From Vibrio fluminensis (GTDB lineage Bacteria; Pseudomonadota; Gammaproteobacteria; Enterobacterales; Vibrionaceae), in assembly GCF_015278125.1 (NCBI RefSeq), contig NZ_JADILO010000031.1, forward strand, positions 1 through 53,625: a stretch of DNA of 53,625 bases, written 5' to 3'. Of this stretch, positions 24,484 to 32,686 are shown piece after piece. The position numbers and the translations under genes are program-made. The stretch's first letter is position 1. Each line of letters starts with the position of its first letter. The notes below the pieces were generated by a model. That model was not told the origin of the DNA. It made no database searches and saw nothing but the letters and a program-made list of their open reading frames with translations.

Positions 24484-25272
24484 CTACTCCTTTCTAAACG
24501 GTTGACTCAACATTTTATCAAGCCATTGTTCCCTTGATGTTCTAAACAGCGGAATACCGATTTGTACTTTGTCATGCCCGAGTTTTGGTTGGGCGCGGTA
24601 GGTGCTAAAAAAGCGGTCCCAAATAGAGAGGAAAAAGCCAAAGTTAGAGTGGGTTTCTTTGGCGATGATAGAGTGATGCACGCGGTGCATGTCAGGCGTG
24701 ACGATTAGCTTTCGTAAGACTGCATCCAGTTTAAGTGGCAGCTTAGCGTTACTATGATTGAACATTGCGCTGGCATTGAGGATGATTTCAAAAATTAATA
24801 CTGCGACGGGTGAAATACCGAAACTCACCACAATAGCAATCTTAATCCACATCGAAAGTAGGATTTCGATTGGGTGAAAGCGCGCGCCGGTAGTGACATC
24901 AATATCTTGATCGGCATGATGCATACGGTGCAGTCGCCATAGCCAAGGAATGCGGTGAAACACCAGATGCTGGGCGTAAATAGCCAAATCAAGTATTAGC
25001 ACGGCGATAATGATTTCGACGAGACTCGGCAGTGCTATCGAGTTAAACAATCCGATTTGATGCTGCGTAGCCCATATTGCAGACTCAATGGCGAGATAAG
25101 GCATTAATAGCGCTAAGCACACAGAGTTAAAGCCAACGAGACCGAGGTTGTTTAACCAGCGTGTCGTTTTGCTTTGTGTCAGCGTTTTACGTGGCGTAAC
25201 CCATTCCCAGATGGCACATAGAACGAGCACCGAGATAAAAAAGCTCAAGCGGATCATATCTGGGTTTTGCAT
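24484..25272 (-). CDS. Sterol desaturase/fatty acid hydroxylase family membrane protein
   Basis: The 262-residue protein has several membrane helices and the three histidine clusters that hold a di-iron centre in this superfamily: HLVFH, RLHRMHHAD, and MHRVHHS near the C terminus. Family members hydroxylate or desaturate lipids using oxygen. The bacterial substrates are mostly unknown. No redox partner is encoded nearby. The gene is divergent from tapT with only 84 bases between start codons, and convergent with the reductase gene. Confidence 0.88.
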   Translation of the reverse strand: MQNPDMIRLSFFISVLVLCAIWEWVTPRKTLTQSKTTRWLNNLGLVGFNSVCLALLMPYLAIESAIWATQHQIGLFNSIALPSLVEIIIAVLILDLAIYAQHLVFHRIPWLWRLHRMHHADQDIDVTTGARFHPIEILLSMWIKIAIVVSFGISPVAVLIFEIILNASAMFNHSNAKLPLKLDAVLRKLIVTPDMHRVHHSIIAKETHSNFGFFLSIWDRFFSTYRAQPKLGHDKVQIGIPLFRTSREQWLDKMLSQPFRKE

Positions 25273-25356
25273 TCAGTCTCCTTACTGTTTGACCTTGCAA
25301 CCTAGGCTTAGGTGAGTAGAATCAGTCGCCTTCGACACTATTATCATTGAATCGGC

Positions 25357-26079
25357 ATGAGAATCCACGCTTTTCATCACTTATATCAACAACGTCAGGC
25401 ACTTTCGACCAAGGCGTTTAATGCGCGCGGCAGTAAAGTAGACCGTTGTATTTACTGCCAAGTTGCAAGCAAAAACTGTATTTGTGACTTTCAACCGAAT
25501 ATCGATAGCGATGTCGCGGTGATGCTGATCGTTTCCGATAACGAAGTGTTTAAACCTAGCAACACTGGGCGACTTATTCTTGATACGTTGAAAGAGGGCT
25601 ATGCGTTTCAATGGAATCGTACCGAGCCTGACCCGCAAATGCTGGCGCTATTAAATAACCCAGCCTACCAGCCGCTGTTGGTGTTTCCTGCGGATTACGT
25701 TGAGGATCAAACTCGCGTTGTGCAAAGTGCGTTACCTACGTTTTGTGGAGACAAAAAACCACTGATCATACTGCTTGATGGTAGCTGGCGTGAGGCGAGA
25801 AGAATTTTTCGTAAATCGCGATATCTTGAACACCTGCCGGTTGTTTCAATTGAGCCACAGGCAATATCGCAGTATATGATGCGAAAATCAGACAACGAGC
25901 AACACCTAGCCACCGCCGAAGTGGCAATTTTAGTGCTTGAGCAATTGGGTGATACACGTGCATCTAAAAAGCTAGATAGTTGGTTTCGAGTATTTCGAGA
26001 AGCTTATATGATGAGTAAAACACAGATTAAGCCAGACCAAACCCGTCCAGAATTAAAGCGCTATCAGCTCGAAGATTGA
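25357..26079 (+). CDS. tapT: tRNA-uridine aminocarboxypropyltransferase (DTW domain, YfiP/TapT)
   Basis: This 240-residue DTW-domain enzyme makes acp3U at position 47 of tRNAs from S-adenosylmethionine. An N-terminal zinc-like Cys cluster is seen (RCIYCQVASKNCICDF), then KPSNTGRLILDTL and AFQWNRTEPDPQ, which match E. coli YfiP closely. The signature motif reads LLDGSWREARRIFRKS, with Ser where YfiP-type proteins usually have Thr, a conservative change that should keep activity. No operon partner is seen. Confidence 0.87.
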   Translation: MRIHAFHHLYQQRQALSTKAFNARGSKVDRCIYCQVASKNCICDFQPNIDSDVAVMLIVSDNEVFKPSNTGRLILDTLKEGYAFQWNRTEPDPQMLALLNNPAYQPLLVFPADYVEDQTRVVQSALPTFCGDKKPLIILLDGSWREARRIFRKSRYLEHLPVVSIEPQAISQYMMRKSDNEQHLATAEVAILVLEQLGDTRASKKLDSWFRVFREAYMMSKTQIKPDQTRPELKRYQLED

Positions 26080-26329
26080 TAATCTAGTCATTGATATTAT
26101 CGAATAAACTCGCTTCAATAATCAGATTCAGCGCATTACATTCAAAGAAACGGCGAGCAATTGCGATTGTTTTACTGATAATTACATGATTAGTATTTGT
26201 ATAAATTGCTCGTATTTCAACATCTTGGCGTTATTTGGCTAGCTAGGTCACGGATTATTACTAAGGTGTTGTAGATAATAGCGCAAGATTGATTTGGATT
26301 TTATGAATTACATTCTGGGAGAGAATAAG

Positions 26330-27238
26330 ATGTACTATGGCTTTGATGTTGGCGGCACTAAGATTGAGTTTGGTGCTTTCAACGAGAAATTAGAGCGTGT
26401 TGCTACCGAGCGAGTTCCGACGCCAACGAGTGATTATCAAGAGCTACTTGATGTGATTGCGGGCTTGGTAAGCAAGTATGACCAAGAGTTTAAGTGTGAA
26501 GGCAAAATTGGTCTTGGTCTTCCTGGTATGGAAGATGCGGATGATGGTACGATCTTAACCGTAAATATCCCTGCAGCGAAGGGCATGCCTCTACGTAAAG
26601 ATTTAGAAGCAAAAATTGGTCGTTCGGTGCGAATTGATAACGACGCTAACTGTTTTGCGTTATCTGAAGCTTGGGATGATGAATTGAAAGATTCACCATC
26701 GGTGATGGGACTGATTTTGGGGACAGGTTTTGGTGGCGGTCTAATTTACGAGGGTAAGCCATTCTCTGGACGAAATAACGTCGCTGGTGAAATGGGACAT
26801 ATGCGCCTACCTATCGATGCGTGGTTCCATCTAGGTGACAATGCGCCGCTGTTGAGTTGTGGTTGCGATAAGAAAGGATGTATCGATAACTACCTATCTG
26901 GTCGTGGTTTTGAGCTTTTGTATGCTCACTACTATGGTGAAGAGAAGAAAGCGATTGATATCATCAAAGCGCAAGCAGAGGGTGAACCTAAAGCGGTTGA
27001 ACATGTTGAACGTTTCATGGAATTACTGGCGATTTGTTTTGCCAACCTCTTTACCGCTAATGACCCACACGTGGTGGTGCTAGGTGGTGGTCTATCTAAC
27101 TATGATCTGATCTATGAAGAGATGCCAAAACGTATTCCTAAGCATCTGCTTTCTGTTGCGAAATGTCCGAAGATCGTAAAAGCTAAACATGGCGATTCAG
27201 GTGGTGTACGCGGTGCGGCGTTCCTGAATATTAAATAA
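26330..27238 (+). CDS. nagK: N-acetylglucosamine kinase (ROK family)
   Basis: It phosphorylates GlcNAc to GlcNAc-6-phosphate in the cytoplasm, recycling cell-wall sugar or sugar from chitin. The start MYYGFDVGGTKIEFG has GGGAGAG upstream and equals the start of E. coli NagK. An upstream in-frame ATG at 26294 is rejected. ROK features are all present: phosphate loop DVGGTKIE, catalytic Asp in RIDNDANCFALSEAW, LGTGFGGG, and the zinc-binding Cys motif CGCDKKGC followed by IDNYLSGRG. The 302-residue length is normal. The stop codon lies at the edge of a MITE-like repeat. A gene-free 250-base upstream region probably holds its promoter. Confidence 0.94.
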   Translation: MYYGFDVGGTKIEFGAFNEKLERVATERVPTPTSDYQELLDVIAGLVSKYDQEFKCEGKIGLGLPGMEDADDGTILTVNIPAAKGMPLRKDLEAKIGRSVRIDNDANCFALSEAWDDELKDSPSVMGLILGTGFGGGLIYEGKPFSGRNNVAGEMGHMRLPIDAWFHLGDNAPLLSCGCDKKGCIDNYLSGRGFELLYAHYYGEEKKAIDIIKAQAEGEPKAVEHVERFMELLAICFANLFTANDPHVVVLGGGLSNYDLIYEEMPKRIPKHLLSVAKCPKIVKAKHGDSGGVRGAAFLNIK

Positions 27239-27400
27239 TACCAATCAGCATAAGTCTTTGATCATTCTTGCTGATTAAAATCGCTGATAACGTTGTTGCA
27301 GATTTTGTAATTAGAATAACTAGTTATCAGCAATCTGCGCCTAGTTCTAAGCGATTTTCCTTGCGCAATTTTCTGACCACTTACTTATCCTGATTGGTAT
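27238..27400. repeat. MITE-like element with 18-bp terminal inverted repeats
   Basis: The left end ATACCAATCAGCATAAGT (27238-27255) and right end ACTTATCCTGATTGGTAT (27383-27400) are inverted copies with one mismatch in 18. The 163-base element holds no reading frame. Inside are further inverted stretches (AATCGCTGATAAC with GTTATCAGCAATC), so the RNA would fold into a long hairpin. Short repeats starting ATACCAATC are common in vibrios. The left end touches the nagK stop codon. Confidence 0.7.
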
Positions 27401-27423
27401 AACGGCTAAGTTTGAATTAAAAA

Positions 27424-27451
27424 CAAAGGGCTTCCATCTGGAAGCCCTTTG
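27424..27451 (-). terminator. Intrinsic terminator of the DUF2960 gene
   Basis: A perfect 12-bp stem (CAAAGGGCTTCC / GGAAGCCCTTTG) with a 4-base loop runs into TTTTTAATTC on the minus strand, 43 bases after the DUF2960 stop. Confidence 0.88.
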
Positions 27452-27493
27452 TGTAGGTAACGGTTCGCGCTACTGCTTATCGTAACCAGCGAT

Positions 27494-27760
27494 TTACTTG
27501 TTCTTTTTGCCCACACCTAAATTTTCTTTAGGTTTTAATGTGATTTTACCAAAGCCAAGTTTTTTGAAGTGGTTATCACGGTAATTGCGTACCGCTTTAG
27601 TGTCAGAGATCAGTTCTAGCTGAAGCTCCATTTTTAGAAACTCAGTAATGTCGATACCTTCCGCTTCTGCTACCGCTTCATGAATATTGCGATGTTGTTG
27701 GTAAGAGAACAGCAGTTCTTTCTCAACGTCTTTGTACGTATAAAGAATTGTACGAGCCAT
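27494..27760 (-). CDS. DUF2960 family protein
   Basis: This 88-residue soluble protein begins MARTILYTYKDVEKELLFSY, has HEAVAEAEGIDITEFLKME in the middle and ends with a basic tail (FKKLGFGKITLKPKENLG). This matches my memory of DUF2960 proteins in Vibrio and Shewanella. The high charge and basic tail might mean nucleic-acid or ribosome contact, but the function is unknown. It is a single gene between the mob cluster and nagK. Confidence 0.78.
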   Translation of the reverse strand: MARTILYTYKDVEKELLFSYQQHRNIHEAVAEAEGIDITEFLKMELQLELISDTKAVRNYRDNHFKKLGFGKITLKPKENLGVGKKNK

Positions 27761-27794
27761 AATAGGTTACTTATTTGCTTTACTATCAAATGAA

Positions 27795-27816
27795 AGGCCA
27801 GCGAACAAGCTGGCCT
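27795..27816 (-). terminator. Hairpin after mobB-moeA
   Basis: An 8-bp stem (AGGCCAGC / GCTGGCCT) with a 6-base loop, followed on the minus strand by TTCATTTG. A likely weak terminator of the tup-mob transcript, 9 bases past its last stop. Confidence 0.55.
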
Positions 27817-27824
27817 AGAATGGG

Positions 27825-29603
27825 TTAGATTCTGCCTTGAAGTGGGATAATTGTCACGCTTTCTCCAACTTTTACTGTATCTACAGCAGGAGAAATCTCA
27901 ATTAAACAGTTTGCTTCGCTCATTGAACGCAGAATACCAGAGCCTTGTTTACCCGTTGTGCGCACAGTCAGGCGACCAGCGCTATCTAATTGGTATACGC
28001 CGCGGCTAAACTCGGTACGTCCTTGTTTAGAACGCAAATCTTCGGTCGCAATCGCATTTACTTTCAATGGCTGCCAGTTCACTTCCCCTTGCATCTTACG
28101 TAGTGCAGGCTCAACAAAGTTGACGAACGAAACCATGACCGCCACAGGATTACCCGGTAAGCCAAAGAATGGTTTATTGTTGATTTGGCCAAACGCTAGA
28201 GGGCGCCCCGGGCGCATGTTGATACGCCAAAAATCAATTTGACCAAGCTTATCCAGTGCGAGTTTGATGTAATCCGCATCACCAACCGAGACACCACCAG
28301 AGGTGATCACGACGTCAGCTTGTTGGCTGGCTTTTTCAATCGCATCAATCATCACTTGCTCGTTATCTTCTAAGATACCGAAATCGATGATTTCACAGCC
28401 TAGCTTCTCAAGTAGACCCATGATTGTGAAGCGGTTTGAATCGTAGATGGTATTTGCTTTTTGTTCACTGCCCGGTGCTTGCACTTCATCACCAGTAGAG
28501 AATAGAGCAACTTTTAGCTTGCGATAAACAGCAGCGTCACCAAAACCGAGTGATGCTAACATGCCCATCTCAGCGGACTCGATACGTGTCCCTTGAGTAA
28601 AGACATCGGCGCCAAGCGACAGATCTTCACCTGCCTGACGAACGTTTTGACCAGCCTTGATGCTCGCACCTGCAAAAGTCACGTTGTCACCTTCATGATT
28701 GGATTGCTCACGCATAATCACAGTATCGGCACTTTGTGGAAGTGGTGCACCTGTCATGATTTTTACTGCTTGGCCCGGTTGTACTTCTTGTCCATAGGCG
28801 TGACCAGCCAGCACTTCGGCAACGACTTGGTAGTTGTCACGGTCGAGATCGTCACCACGAATAGCGAAGCCGTCCATCGCAGAGTTAGTATACTGCGGTA
28901 CATTCACTGGAGAGACGATGTTGTCTGCCAATACGCGGTAGTAACTTTGCTGCATTGGACAAGCTTCTGTCTCTGCGACGGTGTTAACTAGCGACAAGAT
29001 CTTTTCCTGACCTTGAGCTACAGACAAGAAAGCAGGAGACAGGGTGTCACAACATGCGGCTCCAGTGATCTCGTTGCCGATTTCACCTTTACGTGCAACA
29101 AAGTCTAAGACGAACTGCTTGATTGACTCCAAATCGTTAATGTCGATTTGTGGCAGTTCGGTATCGTCTACTTTTGTGTCTGCGGCAATGGCGACAATAT
29201 TGTCATCATTTGGGTATAACCATGGTTTGCCCACTTCTTCGCGATGTAATTCAATTTTCGGGAAGGCGATGTTTTTACAGCCTTCAACCAAAATAACATC
29301 CAATTTTTGTTGGTCAAATCGGGTCAATAGGTAATGAAACTCAGACTCTTCTTCTGGCGTCTCTGTCATCAAAGCATAGCGATTGCGTGAAGAAATCAAC
29401 ATCTGGCTTGCGCCCGCTTTACGTAGGCGGTAGCTATCTTTACCTGGCTTATCAACATCAAAATTGTGATGCGCATGTTTTAACATACCGATGCGTAAAC
29501 CTGCTTCGGTTAGTTTTGGTAACAGCGCTTCGATAAGCGTTGTTTTGCCCGTGCCAGAGTAGGCTGCGAAACCAAGAATAGGGACTAAATGGCGTGATTT
29601 CAT
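27825..29603 (-). CDS. MobB-MoeA fusion protein of molybdenum cofactor synthesis
   Basis: The protein has 592 residues in two parts. Residues 1-170 are MobB, a P-loop GTPase (AYSGTGKTTLIEALLP, GMLKHAHHNFDVDKPGKDSY, VEGCKN) that helps attach guanine nucleotide. The rest is MoeA, which inserts molybdate into adenylylated molybdopterin (YTNSAMDGFAIR, IMTGAPLPQSADTVI, TSGGVSVGDADYI, MRPGRPLAFG, GLPGNPVAVMVSF). In many bacteria these are separate genes. The fusion ties the last insertion step to dinucleotide formation. The start overlaps the mobA stop by 4 bases. It is the last gene of the tup-mob operon. The product is expected to serve the formate dehydrogenase encoded downstream. Confidence 0.95.
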   Translation of the reverse strand: MKSRHLVPILGFAAYSGTGKTTLIEALLPKLTEAGLRIGMLKHAHHNFDVDKPGKDSYRLRKAGASQMLISSRNRYALMTETPEEESEFHYLLTRFDQQKLDVILVEGCKNIAFPKIELHREEVGKPWLYPNDDNIVAIAADTKVDDTELPQIDINDLESIKQFVLDFVARKGEIGNEITGAACCDTLSPAFLSVAQGQEKILSLVNTVAETEACPMQQSYYRVLADNIVSPVNVPQYTNSAMDGFAIRGDDLDRDNYQVVAEVLAGHAYGQEVQPGQAVKIMTGAPLPQSADTVIMREQSNHEGDNVTFAGASIKAGQNVRQAGEDLSLGADVFTQGTRIESAEMGMLASLGFGDAAVYRKLKVALFSTGDEVQAPGSEQKANTIYDSNRFTIMGLLEKLGCEIIDFGILEDNEQVMIDAIEKASQQADVVITSGGVSVGDADYIKLALDKLGQIDFWRINMRPGRPLAFGQINNKPFFGLPGNPVAVMVSFVNFVEPALRKMQGEVNWQPLKVNAIATEDLRSKQGRTEFSRGVYQLDSAGRLTVRTTGKQGSGILRSMSEANCLIEISPAVDTVKVGESVTIIPLQGRI

Positions 29604-30187
29604 GATTCTAATATTCCAAATTGTGCCAACTCTTCAGGAGTATTTAGATTTACAAAGCAGTTAGGCTCATCGCTAAAGTCAACGTAAGAGGTATTACACT
29701 CTTTGTATAGTAGGATGATTTTTCGGTCACCGCGCTCTAAAAAGGCGGTAAGTTTTGGCAACACGCGTTTGTGATACAGGGTAAATACGGGCTGTTGATG
29801 GTCACCGTCGTGCGCAACCAAAATATCGCTGTCTGCGTTTACTTGGTTGCAAAAGCGTTCTACCAAATCTGTGCTGATTTGCGGACTATCACACGGCACA
29901 AAACCAACCCAATCTGTTTCTGCGTGGACTAAACCGGCGTGAATGCCACCCATAGGACCAGGGTAGTCAGAAAAATGGTCACTAAACACGCGCCCGAACT
30001 GAGCGTAGGCTTCTTGGTTGCGGTTCGCGTTGATCAAAATTTGCGGTGTTTGTGGCGACAAGCGTTCAATAACGTGCTGAATGAGCGGCTTATGGTTTAA
30101 TTCGATAAGACCTTTGTCTTTGCCGCCCATGCGGCTGGCTTGGCCGCCAGCCAATATGACCCAACTAGTTTGCGTTGGATTTAGCAT
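29600..30187 (-). CDS. mobA: Molybdenum cofactor guanylyltransferase MobA
   Basis: It adds GMP from GTP to Mo-molybdopterin to form the guanine dinucleotide cofactor used by DMSO-reductase-family enzymes. The 195-residue protein has the nucleotidyltransferase signature WVILAGGQASRMGGKDKGL, the Mg-binding VPCDSPQ, and the motif DYPGPMGGIHAGL. It overlaps tupC by 23 bases and mobB-moeA by 4, which means tight co-translation. It fits the formate dehydrogenase alpha subunit, which carries bis-MGD. Confidence 0.95.
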   Translation of the reverse strand: MLNPTQTSWVILAGGQASRMGGKDKGLIELNHKPLIQHVIERLSPQTPQILINANRNQEAYAQFGRVFSDHFSDYPGPMGGIHAGLVHAETDWVGFVPCDSPQISTDLVERFCNQVNADSDILVAHDGDHQQPVFTLYHKRVLPKLTAFLERGDRKIILLYKECNTSYVDFSDEPNCFVNLNTPEELAQFGILES

Positions 30188-30881
30188 AGGAATTCTCTTG
30201 TTCTTTATCAGAAATGATTTGTAACAGTGGAGACTCTATCAGAGTTGATTCTTTTATCCACCACTGTTTGCGACATAAATCGGTTAACGCATTCTTTTGG
30301 TGGCTAGTAATGACGATACTTGAGCCTTTTTGCAGCAGGTCTTTTGCGAGAGTCACTAAACGATCAATCGATTCTTGATCGAGGGACGCGCTTGGCTCAT
30401 CCATTAACAAGATCGAAGGCGTTAAAATCCATGCTCTCGCCATAGCAACCCGTTGCTTTTCGCCACCTGAAAGTACTGAGATATGCTCGTCAGCTAAGGT
30501 TTCTAGCCCAACACGTCGCAGTGCATTGATCACTTTTGCGCGTTTGTCTTGCGCAGAGATCTTTTGGAAACGAATGCCATACGCGACATTTTCATACACA
30601 GTGCCATCAAAAAGATAAGGAGATTGGTGGAGGTAAACCACATTACGACGACCGCTGCGAGGAAATAAGCGTTGGAGGAAATTATCGTTAGGCGCACAGA
30701 CTTTACCCGTCGTTGGTTTCAACAAACCGGAAATAATCTTCAGTAGGGTGGTTTTACCCACACCGTTATCGCCTCTTAAATAGATCGCGTCATTAGGACC
30801 GATAGATAACTCAGGTATATGGAACAATACCCGGTCTTTGAACCTCATAGAGACTTGCTGAGCAGTTAATTTTATAGTCAT
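30165..30881 (-). CDS. tupC: Tungstate/molybdate ABC transporter ATPase (TupC)
   Basis: This 238-residue ABC ATPase has Walker A GDNGVGKTTLLKI, Q-loop YLHQSPYLFDG, signature LSGGEKQRVAMARA and Walker B ILLMDEPSASLD, then the switch His (VITSH). It energises uptake through TupB. The assignment to Tup rather than Mod rests on the neighbouring TupA, and the ATPase lacks the C-terminal molybdate-binding domain of ModC. The start has AAGGGC upstream. Confidence 0.9.
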   Translation of the reverse strand: MTIKLTAQQVSMRFKDRVLFHIPELSIGPNDAIYLRGDNGVGKTTLLKIISGLLKPTTGKVCAPNDNFLQRLFPRSGRRNVVYLHQSPYLFDGTVYENVAYGIRFQKISAQDKRAKVINALRRVGLETLADEHISVLSGGEKQRVAMARAWILTPSILLMDEPSASLDQESIDRLVTLAKDLLQKGSSIVITSHQKNALTDLCRKQWWIKESTLIESPLLQIISDKEQENSYAKSNAN

Positions 30882-30890
30882 AATTTGCCC

Positions 30891-31589
30891 TTAAGTTCTC
30901 AAATAACCACGTCCGCGCATGCTGCTAAGAAAGAAATTTAGTAGCAAGGCTAAAGATAATAATACGATTCCAAGTGCAACACCTTGCGCAAAAGCGCCTT
31001 TATGGCTTTCCATTGAAATTGCAGTTGGAATATTACGGGTTAAACCCATGATGTTACCGCCGACCATCATTGAACATCCCACCTCTGTAACGATACGCGA
31101 AAAAGCAGTAATCGCGGCAGCAAGTAGCGGGAAACGTGTCTCCCAAATCATGGTTGCGGCAAGGCGAGGCATGGAAGCGCCCAATGTAATTGCGGTTTCG
31201 ACAGCGCGTCGATCGCTTGATTGAAGTGCGCCATGCATCATTGCCACCAAAACAGGGAAGCAAATCAGCATTTGACCCAATACCATTGCCTTTTGGGTGA
31301 AAAGCATTTGCCAATCACCCAAAGGACCTGCACGAGACAGTAGCATGTAAAGCAACAAGCCGATAACCACGGTAGGTACGGCCTGCAGAGTATTGATAAT
31401 GGATAAAAACATCCATTTGCCACGAAAATCTGTGTAGGCAAGTATGAACGAAAATAGAATCGCTGGCAGCAACACCAGAGAAATCGCGGTTAAAGAAACG
31501 CTAAATGACACACCGACAATCGCTAATAAGTCGGGGTCTAATGCTACTAATAATGCTAGTGCTTCTAGTGTTGTCTGCCAAAGGCTCAT
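30891..31589 (-). CDS. tupB: Tungstate/molybdate ABC transporter permease (TupB)
   Basis: A 232-residue inner-membrane permease with about five or six helices. The ATPase-docking loop is visible (AVETAITLGASMPRLAATMIW). The helix-rich N terminus and motifs such as LQAVPTVVIGLLLYMLLSRA resemble TupB/WtpB permeases. It starts 6 bases after the tupA stop and ends 9 bases before tupC, so it is part of the same operon. Confidence 0.92.
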   Translation of the reverse strand: MSLWQTTLEALALLVALDPDLLAIVGVSFSVSLTAISLVLLPAILFSFILAYTDFRGKWMFLSIINTLQAVPTVVIGLLLYMLLSRAGPLGDWQMLFTQKAMVLGQMLICFPVLVAMMHGALQSSDRRAVETAITLGASMPRLAATMIWETRFPLLAAAITAFSRIVTEVGCSMMVGGNIMGLTRNIPTAISMESHKGAFAQGVALGIVLLSLALLLNFFLSSMRGRGYLRT

Positions 31590-31595
31590 GGGCGA

Positions 31596-32432
31596 TTATT
31601 TCTCGTTCGCGTTGGCAACAAACAGTTGTTGACCATTTAGTTTAAAGCTGTTGATCAGTTCTTGGCCGCGAGGGTTTACTAGCCAGTCACTAAATACTTT
31701 TGCACCTTGGTAGTTGATAGTTGGGTAACGCTCTGGGTTAACCAAGATAACTTGGTACGGGTTAAATAGGTTTTTGTCGCCTTGAAGAAGAATTTTAAGG
31801 TCAAGTTTGTTGTTGTATGCCAACCAAGTACCGCGGTCAGTCAACGTATAACCTTGCATTTCAGACGCCATATTAAGAGTTGGACCCATACCTTGGCCTA
31901 CAGAGCGGTAACCAGTGAAGTTTGGCTCCATTTTAGTTTGCGCCCAGATGCCCAGTTCTTTTTTGTGAGTACCTGAATCATCACCGCGAGAGATAAATGT
32001 TGCGTTAACACCTGCGATATCTTTAAACGCTTCTGAAACGGTTTTGTCGTCGCCAACTGTTGCAGGGTCAGCTTGTGGGCCAACAAGGACAAAGTCATTA
32101 TACATCAGTTTGCGTGGAAGAACGCCATATCCGTTTTCAACGAAGTTTGCTTCTGCTTTTGGTGCGTGAGTCATAACCAAATCAACGTCACCGTTTTCAC
32201 CCATTTTAAGTGATTTGCCGGTACCTGCAGCAATAACATCCACTTTGTAGCCAGTGTCTTTTTCAAATTCTGGCAATAGGTAATCAAGTAGGCCAGAGTG
32301 GTAAGTACTGGTCGTGGTAGCAAGACGCACTCGTGATTGCTCTTCTGCGTGAGCTGAGTAGCTAAACAGCGCAATAGACGCTGCTGCAATCGTGTAACTA
32401 ACCGTTGCTTTCATAGTAAATGATGCTTTCAT
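31596..32432 (-). CDS. tupA: Tungstate-binding periplasmic protein TupA
   Basis: This is the substrate-binding protein of the oxyanion ABC transporter. The TTTST motif that binds tungstate or molybdate is clear (RLATTTSTYHSGLLDYLLP), as are the second site GTGKSLKMGENGDVDLVMTH and the FISRGDDSGTHKKE loop. TupA proteins prefer tungstate strongly over molybdate. The start was set at ATG 32432 (MKASFTMKATVSY). Other in-frame ATGs at 32414, 32447 and 32459 are possible, and the signal peptide ends AHA-EEQ in every case. A sigma-54-type promoter lies 93 bases upstream. This links metal uptake to the divergent sigma-54 activator. Confidence 0.93.
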   Translation of the reverse strand: MKASFTMKATVSYTIAAASIALFSYSAHAEEQSRVRLATTTSTYHSGLLDYLLPEFEKDTGYKVDVIAAGTGKSLKMGENGDVDLVMTHAPKAEANFVENGYGVLPRKLMYNDFVLVGPQADPATVGDDKTVSEAFKDIAGVNATFISRGDDSGTHKKELGIWAQTKMEPNFTGYRSVGQGMGPTLNMASEMQGYTLTDRGTWLAYNNKLDLKILLQGDKNLFNPYQVILVNPERYPTINYQGAKVFSDWLVNPRGQELINSFKLNGQQLFVANANEK

Positions 32433-32524
32433 TGTTATAGTTTCCATATAGTGGGCCAAAAAGGCTTTTTAATATTTCGCCTCGTAGGGGATGGCATGAA
32501 CCAAAAAAATGGTCTGTTGCCATT

Positions 32525-32541
32525 AGCAAACTAAATGCCAA
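32525..32541 (-). promoter_or_regulatory. Sigma-54 promoter of the tup-mob operon
   Basis: On the minus strand TTGGCATTTAGTTTGCT has the -24 GG and -12 GC exactly ten bases apart, as in the sigma-54 consensus TTGGCACG-N4-TTGCW. It differs in one base of the TGGCAC core (C to T). It lies upstream of tupA and near the gene of a sigma-54 activator. Confidence 0.72.
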
Positions 32542-32582
32542 CTTTTTAGCCTAAATATCAAGCAATTCTGATTGAAATTGTG

Positions 32583-32614
32583 GACAAAAAGGGGCTTTGC
32601 GACAATTTGTCGCA
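32583..32614 (-). promoter_or_regulatory. Candidate enhancer site for the sigma-54 activator
   Basis: TGCGACAA-T-TTGTCGCA (32598-32614) is a perfect 8-bp inverted repeat. On the promoter side a further GACAA/TTGTC half-site (32583-32587) lies 18 bases away. The palindrome centre is about 67 bases upstream of the -24 element of tupA. A closely matching arrangement lies before the formate dehydrogenase operon. Because the region is divergent, the activator may also control its own gene from here. Confidence 0.65.
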
Positions 32615-32686
32615 CTATTACTCGATCCCAATAAGAAAACCTTGGTACACTCTGACCCAATAACCGAAAATCGACTGAGAAAAGAT

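Noticed and set aside
32597..32686. Longer N terminus of the sigma-54 regulator starting at TTG 32597
   Set aside because: It would start inside the palindromic enhancer and gives 30 residues without receiver-domain similarity. The ATG at 32687 fits the receiver start.
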